A DNA stretch of 64,000 bases from Riemerella anatipestifer_F (GCF_037861325.1 NZ_JAFELW010000006.1); one strand, 5' to 3'. Positions 15,354 through 24,595 are shown, counted from the first letter of the stretch. Program-made: numbers and translations. The notes: generated by a model from the sequence alone, not told the origin.

Positions 15354-16535
15354 CTAGTCTAAAAGCCTCATCGTATTGATTGCTTCAGACTCTACTATAT
15401 GTACATAAATCATAGTTGTTTTGATGTCAGAATGCCCTAGTAATATTTGTAAATCTTCTACCTTTCCTCCTTTCCTAAGATAATTTGTTGCGAATGTGTG
15501 TCTTGCCACATGGCATACTAGATGCTTTTTTATACCTAAAAAAAGAGCGATTTCTTTTATCACTTCGTTGATATGTTTTGCTGAAGGTGGCTTTATAAAT
15601 AAAGAGCTATCCTCCGCCAATATCTTTCTGCAAGTTTCATTGGTCATCAATATCTGCTGCTTTTTGGACTTTTGATTCCAAAAATAAAAATAATCATCAT
15701 TAAGCTGCTCCCTTTTTAGTTTAAGCAAGTCATTTATTCTAAGACCAGTCATGCAATTAAACAGGAAATATCCTAACACCATTTTATGTGTTGGTTTTAT
15801 GAATTTAGAGAAGTAGTATTCTTTCATACGCTCTACCTCTTGTAAACTTAGATTAGTTCTATGACTTCTATGCTGCTTTATCTTTATCCTCTCTAGATCC
15901 ACATTTATCATGACCCCTCTTTTTTTCGCCAACTTTATGTAGTGCTTTATAACTTTTATATTGCTATCTATAGTTACTGATTGGTTTTTTAGTTTTGCAG
16001 ATAAATATTTTCTATACTTTGAAATGAAAGTTTCGTTTACATCCGCAAATAATAAGGTAGCCGTGTATTCTTTTAGTTTTTTTAGCACGGAGCAATGATT
16101 TTTAAGCGAATTTTCTTCCATATTTTTTAATCGCATCTCGTATTCCATGAAAGAAATAAAATCCACCGTTAAATCTGGTCTTCTTAGAAGCTCTGCACAT
16201 TTATCAACCGTCAAAGGTTCATTTGTAAGTCTGTATTGGATTTCTATTTTATTGATTTTGGCTTCAATATCTCTCAATATCAAATTAAAATCGTGATACT
16301 GATCGCAAGTTTTTAAAACTTCCTGCTTTGTCTGACTCCAATCTCTATTTTTAATATAGAGCTCTACAGGTATACGCTTTCTTTGCTTATGTATATAAAG
16401 GTTAAGGTAAAGTGGATACTTTCCGTCTTTATTTTTATGGTCTTTTTTTAGAAAAAATGAATATTTCATCGAAGCAAAATAATTTTCGCTACGACAAGGA
16501 GTAAATAATCTAGGTGTTGAATAGTTTAAAATCAT
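15354..16535 (-). CDS. Tyrosine recombinase, prophage integrase
   Basis: 393 residues. An N-terminal arm-binding region (roughly 23-105) is followed by a SAM-like core-binding domain (about 120-215) and the catalytic domain. Active-site residues are visible: Arg266 (TGLR), His342 and Arg345 (HVARH), His368 (LLGHSD) and the nucleophile Tyr377 (MIYVH). It would catalyse integration at the adjacent tRNA-Arg. ATG at 16469 (MKYSFFL) is an alternative start, since the first 22 residues look unlike the family. Its promoter would lie in 16536-16696, where I see no clear consensus. It faces the tail genes, with a terminator between. Confidence 0.95.
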   Translation of the reverse strand: MILNYSTPRLFTPCRSENYFASMKYSFFLKKDHKNKDGKYPLYLNLYIHKQRKRIPVELYIKNRDWSQTKQEVLKTCDQYHDFNLILRDIEAKINKIEIQYRLTNEPLTVDKCAELLRRPDLTVDFISFMEYEMRLKNMEENSLKNHCSVLKKLKEYTATLLFADVNETFISKYRKYLSAKLKNQSVTIDSNIKVIKHYIKLAKKRGVMINVDLERIKIKQHRSHRTNLSLQEVERMKEYYFSKFIKPTHKMVLGYFLFNCMTGLRINDLLKLKREQLNDDYFYFWNQKSKKQQILMTNETCRKILAEDSSLFIKPPSAKHINEVIKEIALFLGIKKHLVCHVARHTFATNYLRKGGKVEDLQILLGHSDIKTTMIYVHIVESEAINTMRLLD

Positions 16536-16696
16536 AATTTTAATTTTTATCTGATTAATAAACTAAACAGGTTGTGTCACTAAGATTTTCCTATGGGACA
16601 AAGCTGGGGACAAAAAATAGGATTTTATCGCCTATCTATTCCATCTCTGCAATGTAATTCCGAAACCTAAACATCTGTTAATCTTGCTTATAAATA

Positions 16697-16717
16697 AAGT
16701 CCCCTTAGAGGGGACTT
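16697..16717 (-). terminator. Terminator of tRNA-Arg
   Basis: On the minus strand, AAGTCCCC pairs with GGGGACTT (5-nt loop) and is followed by TTTATTTAT. It lies 10 nt beyond the tRNA 3' end, between it and the integrase. Confidence 0.8.
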
Positions 16718-16726
16718 CATTTCAAG

Positions 16727-16800
16727 TGAACGCGAAGGGAGTCGAACCCCTAACCTTCAGAGCCGTAATCTGATGCTCTATCCAATTGAGCTACGCGTCC
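16727..16800 (-). tRNA. tRNA-Arg (ACG), prophage attachment site
   Basis: A full cloverleaf: 7-bp acceptor stem GGACGCG/CGCGTTC (one G-T), D stem GCTC/GAGC, anticodon stem TCAGA/TCTGA with loop TTACGGC (anticodon ACG), T arm AGGGG-TTCGACT-CCCTT region and discriminator A. CCA is not encoded. Its 3' end faces the integrase gene, as expected when a phage inserts in the 3' half of a tRNA and restores it. The core attachment sequence must lie in this 3' half, but the second copy is outside the window. Confidence 0.95.
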
Positions 16801-16808
16801 GTTTTGAG

Positions 16809-16841
16809 TTTGCAAATATAGAAAATTTTTTATTATTTTTG
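16809..16841 (+). promoter_or_regulatory. Bacteroidota-type promoter
   Basis: TTTG at 16809-16812, 21-nt spacer, TATTTTTG at 16834-16841. ATG 16845 follows after only 3 nt, so the lipoprotein mRNA should be leaderless. The promoter is back to back with the tRNA-Arg 5' end. Confidence 0.7.
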
Positions 16842-16844
16842 AAA

Positions 16845-17891
16845 ATGAAAACACATTTTTTTATTCTCATAAGCAGTTTAGCCCTTCTATCTTGTAAAAA
16901 AGAAGCTAATAATTTTTCAAAAGAACAAGTTATCATTTCAAAAAACACTTATTATCAAGAAGATAATAATAAAGTAATTATCAACACAAAAAATCTTTCC
17001 TCCGAAATATCCACAGCCAAATTACCATTAAAAAAAGTAGTTTTATTAAGTTCTTCTATGCTAGGCTATATGCTAGAGTTAGGTTTAGAGAGTCATATCA
17101 TTGGTATTTCCAGTGAGGAATATATCTATTCCGAAAAGGTAAAAGCACTTATCCAATCTAAAAAAATACACACCGTAGGTAACGAGCAAAAATACGACCT
17201 AGAAAAAATCATCAGTTTAAAACCTGATGCTATAATCACTAATCATATCCCTAATTTTGAAAATACCTATGACCTACTCCGAAAAAACAACATAGAAATC
17301 ATCTTCCTAAACGAATATCTAGAAAACGAACCACTAGAAAAAACGGCTTATCTAAAAATTTTCGGAAAGCTATTCGGTATTGAAAAACAGGCTTCTGAAC
17401 GCTATTTAACCATCAAACAAAACTATGACCATTTAAAACTTCAAGCACAGAAAACACTACATAAACCTCAAGTCCTTTGTAATGAAATCTATGGCAACCA
17501 ATGGTTCTTACCAGGAAACAAGACCTTTGCTGCCAAATACTTTAACGATGCAGGAGGCAATTATATATTCAACGATTTGGATAAAGACCAATCTGTACCT
17601 TTAAGTTTTGAGGAAGTTTATGCTAAATCAAAACAGGCTGAATATTGGGTCAATCTTTCCAACTATCAATACAAAAATGAATTATTAGCGATGAATCCAT
17701 CCTATTCCAAAATGGACATCTTCAAAAAAGGAAAACTTTATAACATCGCCAAAAGACAAAAAGGCAAAGCCAACGATTACTTTGAAAGTGGTGTTGTAAG
17801 AGCCGATTTAGTTTTAAAAGACTATATTAAAATCTTCCACCCTGCTTTACTTCCTAAAGACACTCTTACTTATATGAATGCTTTAAAGTAA
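16845..17891 (+). CDS. Periplasmic-binding lipoprotein of an iron/cobalamin-type ABC transporter
   Basis: 348 residues from ATG 16845. The longer frame from 16773 overlaps the tRNA and is rejected. Lipoprotein signal peptide with lipobox ALLSC (Cys18), so it is anchored in a membrane. The mature part has the two-lobed 'helical backbone' TroA/BtuF-like fold: VVLLSSSMLGYMLELGLE and DLEKIISLKPDAIITNH in lobe one, and a C-terminal lobe beyond residue 190. Family members bind siderophores, haem or cobalamin for uptake by ABC permeases. No permease gene is adjacent, so the ligand is not defined here. Confidence 0.85.
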   Translation: MKTHFFILISSLALLSCKKEANNFSKEQVIISKNTYYQEDNNKVIINTKNLSSEISTAKLPLKKVVLLSSSMLGYMLELGLESHIIGISSEEYIYSEKVKALIQSKKIHTVGNEQKYDLEKIISLKPDAIITNHIPNFENTYDLLRKNNIEIIFLNEYLENEPLEKTAYLKIFGKLFGIEKQASERYLTIKQNYDHLKLQAQKTLHKPQVLCNEIYGNQWFLPGNKTFAAKYFNDAGGNYIFNDLDKDQSVPLSFEEVYAKSKQAEYWVNLSNYQYKNELLAMNPSYSKMDIFKKGKLYNIAKRQKGKANDYFESGVVRADLVLKDYIKIFHPALLPKDTLTYMNALK

Positions 17892-17974
17892 AGCACAAAC
17901 ATATAACTCTCTAATAAATAAAACAATTCAATTTTTAAAAATTTCCTTACTTTTGTGAAAGTAAAAAAGTAAAG

Positions 17975-19402
17975 ATGAATACCTACAAAAACCCTTTAGA
18001 AGAACGCTATTCTAGCGAAGAGATGCTTTTTAATTTCTCTCACGACAACAAATTTCAAAATTGGAGAAAACTATGGATTGCTCTAGCCGAAATAGAAAAA
18101 GATTTAGGTCTAGACATTTCCGAAGAGCAAATCAACCAAATGAAAGACAAGGCTAAAGATATAGATTATACCAAAGCCGCCGAATACGAAAAGCGTTTCC
18201 GCCACGATGTAATGGCTCACGTGCACACCTACGGAGATGTAGCGCCACTAGCCAAGCCCATTATCCACTTAGGAGCTACTTCGGCTTTTGTGGGCGACAA
18301 TACAGATTTAATCCAAATGCGAGACGGACTCCTTATCCTTAAAAAAAAGCTGGTTAATGTAATTAAAAGCTTGTCCGACTTCGCCTTAAAGTACAAAGAT
18401 TTACCAACTTTAGGCTTCACTCACTTCCAACCCGCACAGCTAACTACCGTGGGCAAAAGAGCCACCCTTTGGTTACAATCTTTAATCCTAGATTTTGAAG
18501 AACTAGAGTTCTTCTTAGACACACTTCGTTTCAGAGGAGTAAAGGGTACGACAGGAACTGCGGCTAGTTTCCTAGAGCTTTTCAACGGAGATTACGAAAA
18601 AGTAAAAACACTTGACAAAGAGCTATCCAAAAGATTCGGGTTTGATAAAGTTTTTGGCGTTTCTGGACAAACCTACGACAGAAAAATAGACGCTAAAGTA
18701 GTGGCTTTATTATCCAACATCTCCCAATCGGCTCACAAATTTACTAACGATTTAAGACTGTTACAAAATCTAAAAGAGATTGAAGAACCTTTTGAGAAAG
18801 ACCAAATCGGTTCATCGGCAATGGCATATAAGAGAAACCCAATGCGTTCGGAGCGAATAGGAGCTTTGGCTAAATATGTAATGTCGCTATCTTCTAGTTC
18901 TGCAATGGTGGCTGCAACGCAATGGTTTGAAAGAACCCTAGACGACTCGGCTAATAAAAGACTAAGCATTCCACAAGCCTTCCTTGCGGTAGATGCCATC
19001 TTGTTGATTTGGAACAACATTATGAACGGACTGGTAGTTTACGAAAACAGAATCAACAAGCATATTATGGAGGAGCTTCCTTTTATGGCTACCGAGTACA
19101 TTATTATGGAAGAAGTAAAGGCTGGAGGCGACAGACAGGAAATCCACGAAATCATCAGAGTTCACTCTATGGAAGCGAGCAAAAAGGTGAAAATGGAAGG
19201 TAAGAACAACGATTTGATAGAAAGAATAATGAACGATAATAGCTTAAAGCTAGACAAATCAAAACTTGCGGAAGTTTTAGACCCTAAAAACTTTATTGGA
19301 TTTGCACCTATACAAACCGAAGAATTTATCAAAAATGAAGTTCAGCCAATATTAGATAAATATTCGGATATGGTGGGATTAAAGGCAGAACTGAAAGTCT
19401 AA
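17975..19402 (+). CDS. purB: Adenylosuccinate lyase
   Basis: 475 residues, a normal length. Catalyses two steps of purine synthesis: release of fumarate from SAICAR and from adenylosuccinate. The fumarase/lyase signature GSSAMAYKRNPMRSE is present (about residues 283-297) with the catalytic serine loop. The conserved block HLGATSAFVGDNTD is near residue 91. A -7 box TACTTTTG at 17948-17955 lies 19 nt before the ATG. It is a single gene followed by a terminator at 19494. Confidence 0.98.
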   Translation: MNTYKNPLEERYSSEEMLFNFSHDNKFQNWRKLWIALAEIEKDLGLDISEEQINQMKDKAKDIDYTKAAEYEKRFRHDVMAHVHTYGDVAPLAKPIIHLGATSAFVGDNTDLIQMRDGLLILKKKLVNVIKSLSDFALKYKDLPTLGFTHFQPAQLTTVGKRATLWLQSLILDFEELEFFLDTLRFRGVKGTTGTAASFLELFNGDYEKVKTLDKELSKRFGFDKVFGVSGQTYDRKIDAKVVALLSNISQSAHKFTNDLRLLQNLKEIEEPFEKDQIGSSAMAYKRNPMRSERIGALAKYVMSLSSSSAMVAATQWFERTLDDSANKRLSIPQAFLAVDAILLIWNNIMNGLVVYENRINKHIMEELPFMATEYIIMEEVKAGGDRQEIHEIIRVHSMEASKKVKMEGKNNDLIERIMNDNSLKLDKSKLAEVLDPKNFIGFAPIQTEEFIKNEVQPILDKYSDMVGLKAELKV

Positions 19403-19493
19403 AATAGTATCCGTAGAAGTTTAGTTTACATAAGGCCTAAAAGTGAGGCTTAGTGTAAAACCTAAATTCTAAATAAATCCTCCCTCACTAAAC

Positions 19494-19531
19494 AAAAAAA
19501 TACTACCCTATCCCAAGAGTAGTATTTTTTT
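19494..19531 (+). terminator. purB terminator
   Basis: AAAAAAATACTAC (19494-19506) pairs with GTAGTATTTTTTT (19519-19531), 12-nt loop. A second imperfect hairpin (AAGGCCT/AGGCTT within TTTAC/GTAAA) lies upstream at about 19420-19470. Confidence 0.85.
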
Positions 19532-19563
19532 ATTATTGATGCACCAACGCTCTGCAAACCCTG

Positions 19564-19803
19564 CAACCTCAACATTACTCCCTTTAGGGTCTATTTTTGA
19601 ACCCACAACCTCTAATTTTAACCCTACAACCTCAATATTACTCCCTTTAGGGTCTATTTTTGAACCTATAACCTCTAATTTTAACCCTACAACCTCAATA
19701 TTACTCCCTTTAGGGTCTATTTTTGAACCTATAACCTCTAATTTTAACCCTACAACCTCAATATTACTCCCTCTAGGGTCTGTTTTTGAACCTATAACCT
19801 CTA
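19564..19803. repeat. 63-bp minisatellite, about 3.8 copies
   Basis: Copies begin at 19564, 19627, 19690 and 19753, each 63 bp, nearly identical. The unit starts CAACCTCAATATTACTCCCT and includes GGGTCTATTTTTGAACC. The first and last copies carry a few substitutions (ACATTACTC and CCCACAACC in the first; CTCTAGGGTCTG in the last), whereas the middle two are identical. This pattern shows recent duplication. Confidence 0.9.
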
Positions 19804-20106
19804 GAAACAGCTTGTCTTGTTGCTCAAAACCAATATTGGTACTCACTCTATATCCGCCATACACTTGGGTATCTGGTGGTAAGGCAAGTCGTTTGGTTTT
19901 AATGCTTTCAGCAGATTGTTTGTAATTGTCTTTTTTAATAAAACAGGTCAATAATACAAGGCTTTGCGATATTCATTACAATGCGACACTCAACAGAGTT
20001 GCATTTTTTGTATTTGGATACATTTAGCAATCGGTCGGGGTATTGTCGAAAGCATAGCTTCTTAGCACCTAACTTCAATAAAATACCTCTTCAGAAGAAT
20101 ATCTTA

Positions 20107-20916
20107 TTAGCTGTGTTTTTTTTCTATTTCCGAAGGATTTACCCCAAATTCTGCTTTGAAACTTCTTGAAAAATGAGAGAAATTTATAAAACCTACATCG
20201 TCATAAATTTCATTAGGCTTTTTGCCTTGTTTTGATATTAAAAAATAGGCTAAATCTAATCGCTTTTTGATAAGCCATTTGTTAGGGGTTTGGTTGAAAA
20301 TTTTCTGAAAATCTCTTTTAAATGTTGAAATACTCCTACCCGTAAGTTTTGCAAATTGCGCCAACGGAATATTGTGCATATAATTTTTATTCATATACGC
20401 TTCCAAGTCAATTTTAAAATCGTCTTCAAAATTGAAAAGTAAATTTTGAATTGTGGCATACCGAAGTAAAAGCTCAATAATCTCAAAAGTTTTAATAGTC
20501 GCTAAATTATCGGTAAGTGCCTCTTGACATTCAAAATAGGGAAGCATAGAATCGAAAAAACCTTTTAAAAATGGGTCGGGTTGAAATATAAAATTAGGTT
20601 TTCCTAAATACTTTCCTTTGGGTAAAATATGATATTCTTTTGAATAATTATACAACATTTCTTTGGATAAAAAAATACTGATACTCATAAAGGGTTTATT
20701 ATCTTGAGGTATTTTTTGAGTTTTTACTAATTGATTTTTTGACACAAAACCAATATCACCTTTGTTATACTGAATGGTTTCTACGCCATCGTTAATGAGC
20801 ATTGTTCCATTTAAAACACAGACCAAAGCGTGGTCTTGAACAAAAGGTTCAAAGTTTTTTTTCTCTTGTGATATACAAGAAAACATAATATTAACTCGGG
20901 TTCTATCTTCAATCAT
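20107..20916 (-). CDS. AraC-family transcriptional regulator
   Basis: 269 residues. An N-terminal sensing domain with cupin-like strands (VCVLNGTMLINDGVE at about 32-46, YNKGDIGFV at about 50-58) precedes a C-terminal AraC helix-turn-helix pair from about residue 170 to 265. The pair includes LAQFAKLTGRSISTFKRDFQ and the signature GFINFSHFSRSFKAEFGVNP. It is the last gene of a minus-strand cluster, overlapping the membrane-protein gene by 8 bp, and probably controls the SDR gene in the same cluster. The inducer is unknown. Confidence 0.9.
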   Translation of the reverse strand: MIEDRTRVNIMFSCISQEKKNFEPFVQDHALVCVLNGTMLINDGVETIQYNKGDIGFVSKNQLVKTQKIPQDNKPFMSISIFLSKEMLYNYSKEYHILPKGKYLGKPNFIFQPDPFLKGFFDSMLPYFECQEALTDNLATIKTFEIIELLLRYATIQNLLFNFEDDFKIDLEAYMNKNYMHNIPLAQFAKLTGRSISTFKRDFQKIFNQTPNKWLIKKRLDLAYFLISKQGKKPNEIYDDVGFINFSHFSRSFKAEFGVNPSEIEKKHS

Positions 20917-21415
20917 TATTTTGGAATGATGATTTTAATTGTTCGTAATAAATTGTTGCTCTTTCTTTTGAAAAGTAATCAATTACCGCAAAAGCCATTC
21001 CGAATAATATTAAAGAAATAGCAATGGCTTTTAAATATATATTTTGTGTAAAATAAAGCAAGGCAATGGCTATAAGAAAACAAGCTAAACTAATAGCGAT
21101 AGACATTGGGTATAAATATTGAAAATCATTTACACGTTTAATTTCGGTATTTATAAATTCTTTGGGGTTTTGTTCATATCTTTTTACAATTTCTTGTTTT
21201 TGTTTTCCGTTGGAATATATCATATTTACGCCTGTTATAGAAAAAAATAGACCTATAACCAACATCGGAATTAGCAATGCTTTTGCGGCTGGCGTATTCC
21301 CTAAAAAGTAAAATAGTAAAGCTGTTAAGATTAAGAAAAAACCAAATCCAAGTATAAATTTCCCCTCAAATATTTCTCCGTTATACCAATTGATGGTGTT
21401 TTGTATCATATCCAT
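20909..21415 (-). CDS. Four-helix integral membrane protein, unknown
   Basis: 168 residues with four hydrophobic segments (about 20-38, 44-64, 105-122 and 128-148) and a hydrophilic loop in the middle. No family recognised and no charged residues inside the membrane that would suggest transport. The gene overlaps the AraC gene by 8 bp and lies 61 nt after the SDR gene, so the three appear to be one operon. Met3 is an alternative start. Confidence 0.7.
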   Translation of the reverse strand: MDMIQNTINWYNGEIFEGKFILGFGFFLILTALLFYFLGNTPAAKALLIPMLVIGLFFSITGVNMIYSNGKQKQEIVKRYEQNPKEFINTEIKRVNDFQYLYPMSIAISLACFLIAIALLYFTQNIYLKAIAISLILFGMAFAVIDYFSKERATIYYEQLKSSFQNND

Positions 21416-21476
21416 TTTTATTATTTTTTAATAGAAAGGCTGCCTAAAAGACAGCCAATTTAGGGATTTATTTTGA

Positions 21477-22223
21477 TTATTTTGCATTATAACCACCATC
21501 AATACTCAATACAGTTCCTGTCATAAAAGGATTCTCATCTGATGCCAAAAAGAAAATTCCTTTTGCAATATCTTCAACTTCCCCTAAGCGTTTCATTGGA
21601 TGCAATGCTTCAATTCCCGAAATATCATAAGTTCCAGAAGCAATTGCATTTTTCAAAATATCGGTTTTAATCGCTCCTGGTGCCACTGCATTTATACGAA
21701 TATTTTGGGTAGCGTAATCCAATGCACCTCCTTTGGTTAAACCAACAACAGCGTGTTTAGAAGCGTTATATTGAGCGGTGCTTACTAACCCATTCAAACC
21801 AGCTATGGAAGCAAGGTTTACAATAGTTCCTCCACCTGTTTTCAGCATTGCTCTAATGGCGTGCTTCATCCCATAATAAACACCCATTACATTAGTTTCC
21901 AACATTTGCTTCAACTCATCCGATTCTGTATCAGCCAACAAAGCATTTCCTAAAGAAACGCCCGAATTATTCACCATAGAATCTAATTTTCCAAATTTTT
22001 CTACCGTTTTGTCAATTACGTTTTTAACCTGTTCTTCTTGTGTTACGTCTAAAGGAAAGAAAGTTACCTCTGCACCTTCTTTTTTAAATGCTTCCAAAAC
22101 CTCCGTTTCTTTGTTTGCATTTCTACTTGTAATAACAACATTGTATCCATTTTTTGCAAAATGTAAAGCCGTTGCTTTACCAATACCTGTTGTTCCTCCT
22201 GTAATAATTACTGTCTTTGTCAT
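21477..22223 (-). CDS. SDR-family NAD(P)-dependent oxidoreductase
   Basis: 248 residues, classical short-chain dehydrogenase. The cofactor loop is GGTTGIGKA (Gly9-Gly15 region). The motif NNSG (85-88) replaces the usual NNAG, and the catalytic triad is Ser139, Tyr152 and Lys156 (YNASK). A C-terminal PGAIKTDIL segment and SIDGGYNAK ending are typical. Arg34-Asn35 after the second strand favours NADP. The substrate cannot be deduced. It is the first gene of the AraC cluster and is divergent from metG. A -7-like box on the minus strand lies at 22250-22257. Confidence 0.9.
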   Translation of the reverse strand: MTKTVIITGGTTGIGKATALHFAKNGYNVVITSRNANKETEVLEAFKKEGAEVTFFPLDVTQEEQVKNVIDKTVEKFGKLDSMVNNSGVSLGNALLADTESDELKQMLETNVMGVYYGMKHAIRAMLKTGGGTIVNLASIAGLNGLVSTAQYNASKHAVVGLTKGGALDYATQNIRINAVAPGAIKTDILKNAIASGTYDISGIEALHPMKRLGEVEDIAKGIFFLASDENPFMTGTVLSIDGGYNAK

Positions 22224-22377
22224 TTTTTTTATATTTTAAAATTGTTTGACAAAATTAAAACAGCTTTAATGACATTGTTTTTCCGTAAAGTTCAAATTGT
22301 TTTTCTGTGAGGTTTGGAACAATGTTTCGGCAAAATTACAGATAACGTCTTTATTATCGAATATCACAATAATATTT

Positions 22378-22385
22378 TATCTTTG
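22378..22385 (+). promoter_or_regulatory. metG -7 promoter element
   Basis: TATCTTTG, 16 nt before ATG 22402. The in-frame TTG at 22396 would fall almost at the transcription start, which supports the ATG. Confidence 0.6.
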
Positions 22386-22401
22386 CAAAAAATAATTGAG
22401 A

Positions 22402-24435
22402 ATGGCAGAGAGAAAGTTAATTACCGCAGCATTACCTTATGCTAATGGTCCCGTACATATAGGACACCTTGCTGGCGTGTACATACCAGCAGATGTTTAC
22501 GCTAGATTCCAAAGAAGAACAGGCAAAGAGGTTGCCTTTATATGTGGGTCTGATGAACACGGCATTCCCATTACTATTAGAGCTAAAAAAGAAGGTGTAA
22601 CGCCCCAAGATATTGTAGATAAATACCACTTAATCATAAAGAAATCTTTTGAAGATTTAGGAATTTCTTTTGACGAATATTCCAGAACTACCAGTGCAAA
22701 GCACTACGAAACAGCCTCTGAATTTTTCCTTAAAATGTACGAGAACGGAAAGTTTACCGAGGAGGTTTCCGAACAGTTTTATGATGAACAAGCAGGAGAG
22801 TTCCTAGCCGATAGATACATCGTGGGGACTTGCCCAAAATGTAGTAATGACAATGCTTACGGCGACCAATGCGAAAAATGTGGCTCTACCCTTTCTCCTA
22901 CGGAACTTCTCAATCCTAAATCTATGCTTAGTGGGAATAGCCCTGTGCTAAAACCTACTAAAAACTGGTATCTTCCGCTAAACGAATACGAAGGATTCTT
23001 AAACCAATGGATTATTGAAGGACACCAGCACGATTGGAAGCCTAATGTATATGGGCAAGTAAAATCTTGGCTCAACGAAGGCTTAAAGCCTCGTGCAATG
23101 ACCAGAGACCTCAACTGGGGTGTGCCTGTACCATTGCCAGATGCGGAGGGCAAAGTGCTTTATGTTTGGTTTGATGCTCCTATCGGATACATTTCATTCA
23201 CAAAAGAATGGGCAGAAAAAAACAATAAAGATTGGAAAGACTATTGGCAGTCAGAAAATTCAGATTTAGTACATTTCATTGGGAAAGATAACATTGTCTT
23301 CCATTGTATTATTTTCCCTTCTATGATGAAGGCTCACGGCGACTACATTATGCCAAACCATGTCCCTGCATTTGAGTTTCTTAATCTAGAAAATGATAAA
23401 ATTTCTACCTCTAGAAACTGGGCAGTATGGGCTCACGAATATGTCGCAGACTTCCCTGGGCAACAAGATGTGCTTCGCTATGCACTACTATCGTCTGCTC
23501 CCGAAACTAAAGATAACAACTTTACTTGGAAGGAATTTCAAACCAAAAACAACTCGGAATTGGTGGGTATTTTAGGAAACTTTATCAACCGAGTAGCCGT
23601 GCTTACTCACAAATATTACAACGGGCGAGTGCCTAAAGGCAACACCAACGCAACAGAACTAGAAGAAATAAACAAAGCTGCAACAGAGATAAAAGACTAC
23701 CTAGACAAATTTGAGTTTAGAAATTCTCTGTCTGCACTTATGAATTTAGCACGTTTTGGAAACCAATATCTACAAACTGAAGAGCCTTGGAAAACCATCA
23801 AAACTGATGAAGCCAAAACTGCCAACACCCTGTTTATAGGAACTCAAATTGCAGTAGCTTTAGCCCAACTGTCAGAGCCTTTTATGCCGTTCAGTTCAGA
23901 GAAGTTGCTTAATATGTTTAATACCAAACTTTGCAACTGGTCTGAATTGGAGAACCAAAAAGTGCTTTTAGCAGAAGGACACCAAATTAACGAGCCAAGT
24001 TTACTATTCTCTAAAATAGAAGACGAAACCATAGAAGCTCAAATCCAAAAATTAGAGCAAACCAAAATCAATAATAAAAAAACAAACCCTAACGCTAAGC
24101 CAATGAAAGACGAGATTACTTTTGACGATTTCACCAAAATAGACCTAAGAACCGCTACCATACTAGAAGCAGAAAAAGTAGAAAAAGCGGATAAACTCCT
24201 CAAATTTAAGGTAGATACTGGGGTGGATATAAGAACTGTAGTTTCGGGTATTGCGGAGAGCTTTACACCTGAAGAATGTGTAGGCAAGCAAGTGATGATT
24301 TTATTAAATCTAGCACCTAGAAAAATAAGAGGTATCGAAAGCCAAGGTATGCTACTGCTTACCACGAAGCCAGACGGCAAACTTTCTTTTGTTACGCCAG
24401 ATGAGTCAGTAGATAACGGAGTAGAGATAGGATAA
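22402..24435 (+). CDS. metG: Methionyl-tRNA synthetase
   Basis: 677 residues from ATG 22402 (a TTG at 22396 adds only two). Charges tRNA-Met with methionine. Class I motifs are HIGH at 19-22 and KISTS (variant of KMSKS) at 333-337. A zinc knuckle has Cys144, Cys147, Cys157 and Cys160. After the anticodon-binding domain there is a C-terminal tRNA-binding (EMAP-like) domain from about residue 574, with TKIDLRTATIL and APRKIRGIESQGMLL. The long form with this domain is usual for Bacteroidota. A terminator follows 9 nt after the stop. Confidence 0.98.
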   Translation: MAERKLITAALPYANGPVHIGHLAGVYIPADVYARFQRRTGKEVAFICGSDEHGIPITIRAKKEGVTPQDIVDKYHLIIKKSFEDLGISFDEYSRTTSAKHYETASEFFLKMYENGKFTEEVSEQFYDEQAGEFLADRYIVGTCPKCSNDNAYGDQCEKCGSTLSPTELLNPKSMLSGNSPVLKPTKNWYLPLNEYEGFLNQWIIEGHQHDWKPNVYGQVKSWLNEGLKPRAMTRDLNWGVPVPLPDAEGKVLYVWFDAPIGYISFTKEWAEKNNKDWKDYWQSENSDLVHFIGKDNIVFHCIIFPSMMKAHGDYIMPNHVPAFEFLNLENDKISTSRNWAVWAHEYVADFPGQQDVLRYALLSSAPETKDNNFTWKEFQTKNNSELVGILGNFINRVAVLTHKYYNGRVPKGNTNATELEEINKAATEIKDYLDKFEFRNSLSALMNLARFGNQYLQTEEPWKTIKTDEAKTANTLFIGTQIAVALAQLSEPFMPFSSEKLLNMFNTKLCNWSELENQKVLLAEGHQINEPSLLFSKIEDETIEAQIQKLEQTKINNKKTNPNAKPMKDEITFDDFTKIDLRTATILEAEKVEKADKLLKFKVDTGVDIRTVVSGIAESFTPEECVGKQVMILLNLAPRKIRGIESQGMLLLTTKPDGKLSFVTPDESVDNGVEIG

Positions 24436-24443
24436 AATAAAAC

Positions 24444-24477
24444 GCGGTTTCAAAAATTTTTGAAATCGCTTTTTTTA
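24444..24477 (+). terminator. metG terminator
   Basis: GCGGTTTCAAA (24444-24454) pairs with TTTGAAATCGC (24459-24469, one G-T), then seven T. Confidence 0.85.
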
Positions 24478-24595
24478 TACGGAATGTTACCTCAACAAAA
24501 TATTTCTCTAAGCAAAAAATTAAGACAACTCTAATAAAATATTTTTCAACCTCAACAAAATTATTTATATTTGGAGGAACGATAATAACACTACT

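Larger units (their letters stand above)
19403..20106. other. 700-bp non-coding stretch downstream of purB
   Basis: It contains the purB terminator, the 63-bp minisatellite and a remnant. Both strands are open across the repeats only because the unit is a multiple of three. On the minus strand the open frame 19508-19972 begins without ATG as SQSLVLLTCFIKKDN, like the signal end of a lipoprotein, and then runs into the repeats. This looks like a decayed gene into which the repeats expanded. A hairpin with a T-run lies at about 19980-20010 (AATGC..GCATTTTTT). Confidence 0.5.

Noticed and set aside
16697..16717. The palindrome next to tRNA-Arg as the attachment core
   Set aside because: It is a stem with T-run in the right place for the tRNA terminator. 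Attachment cores of this integrase type usually lie in the tRNA 3' half.
16773..16844. ATG 16773 as start of the binding lipoprotein
   Set aside because: It lies inside the tRNA-Arg, and only the start at 16845 gives a proper lipoprotein signal.
19564..19803. CRISPR array
   Set aside because: Units are directly joined with no unique spacers and no cas genes are nearby.
19536..19925. A 129-residue plus-strand protein across the minisatellite
   Set aside because: It is open only because the repeat unit is 63 bp with no stop in that frame. No promoter or start context, and the composition is that of DNA repeats.
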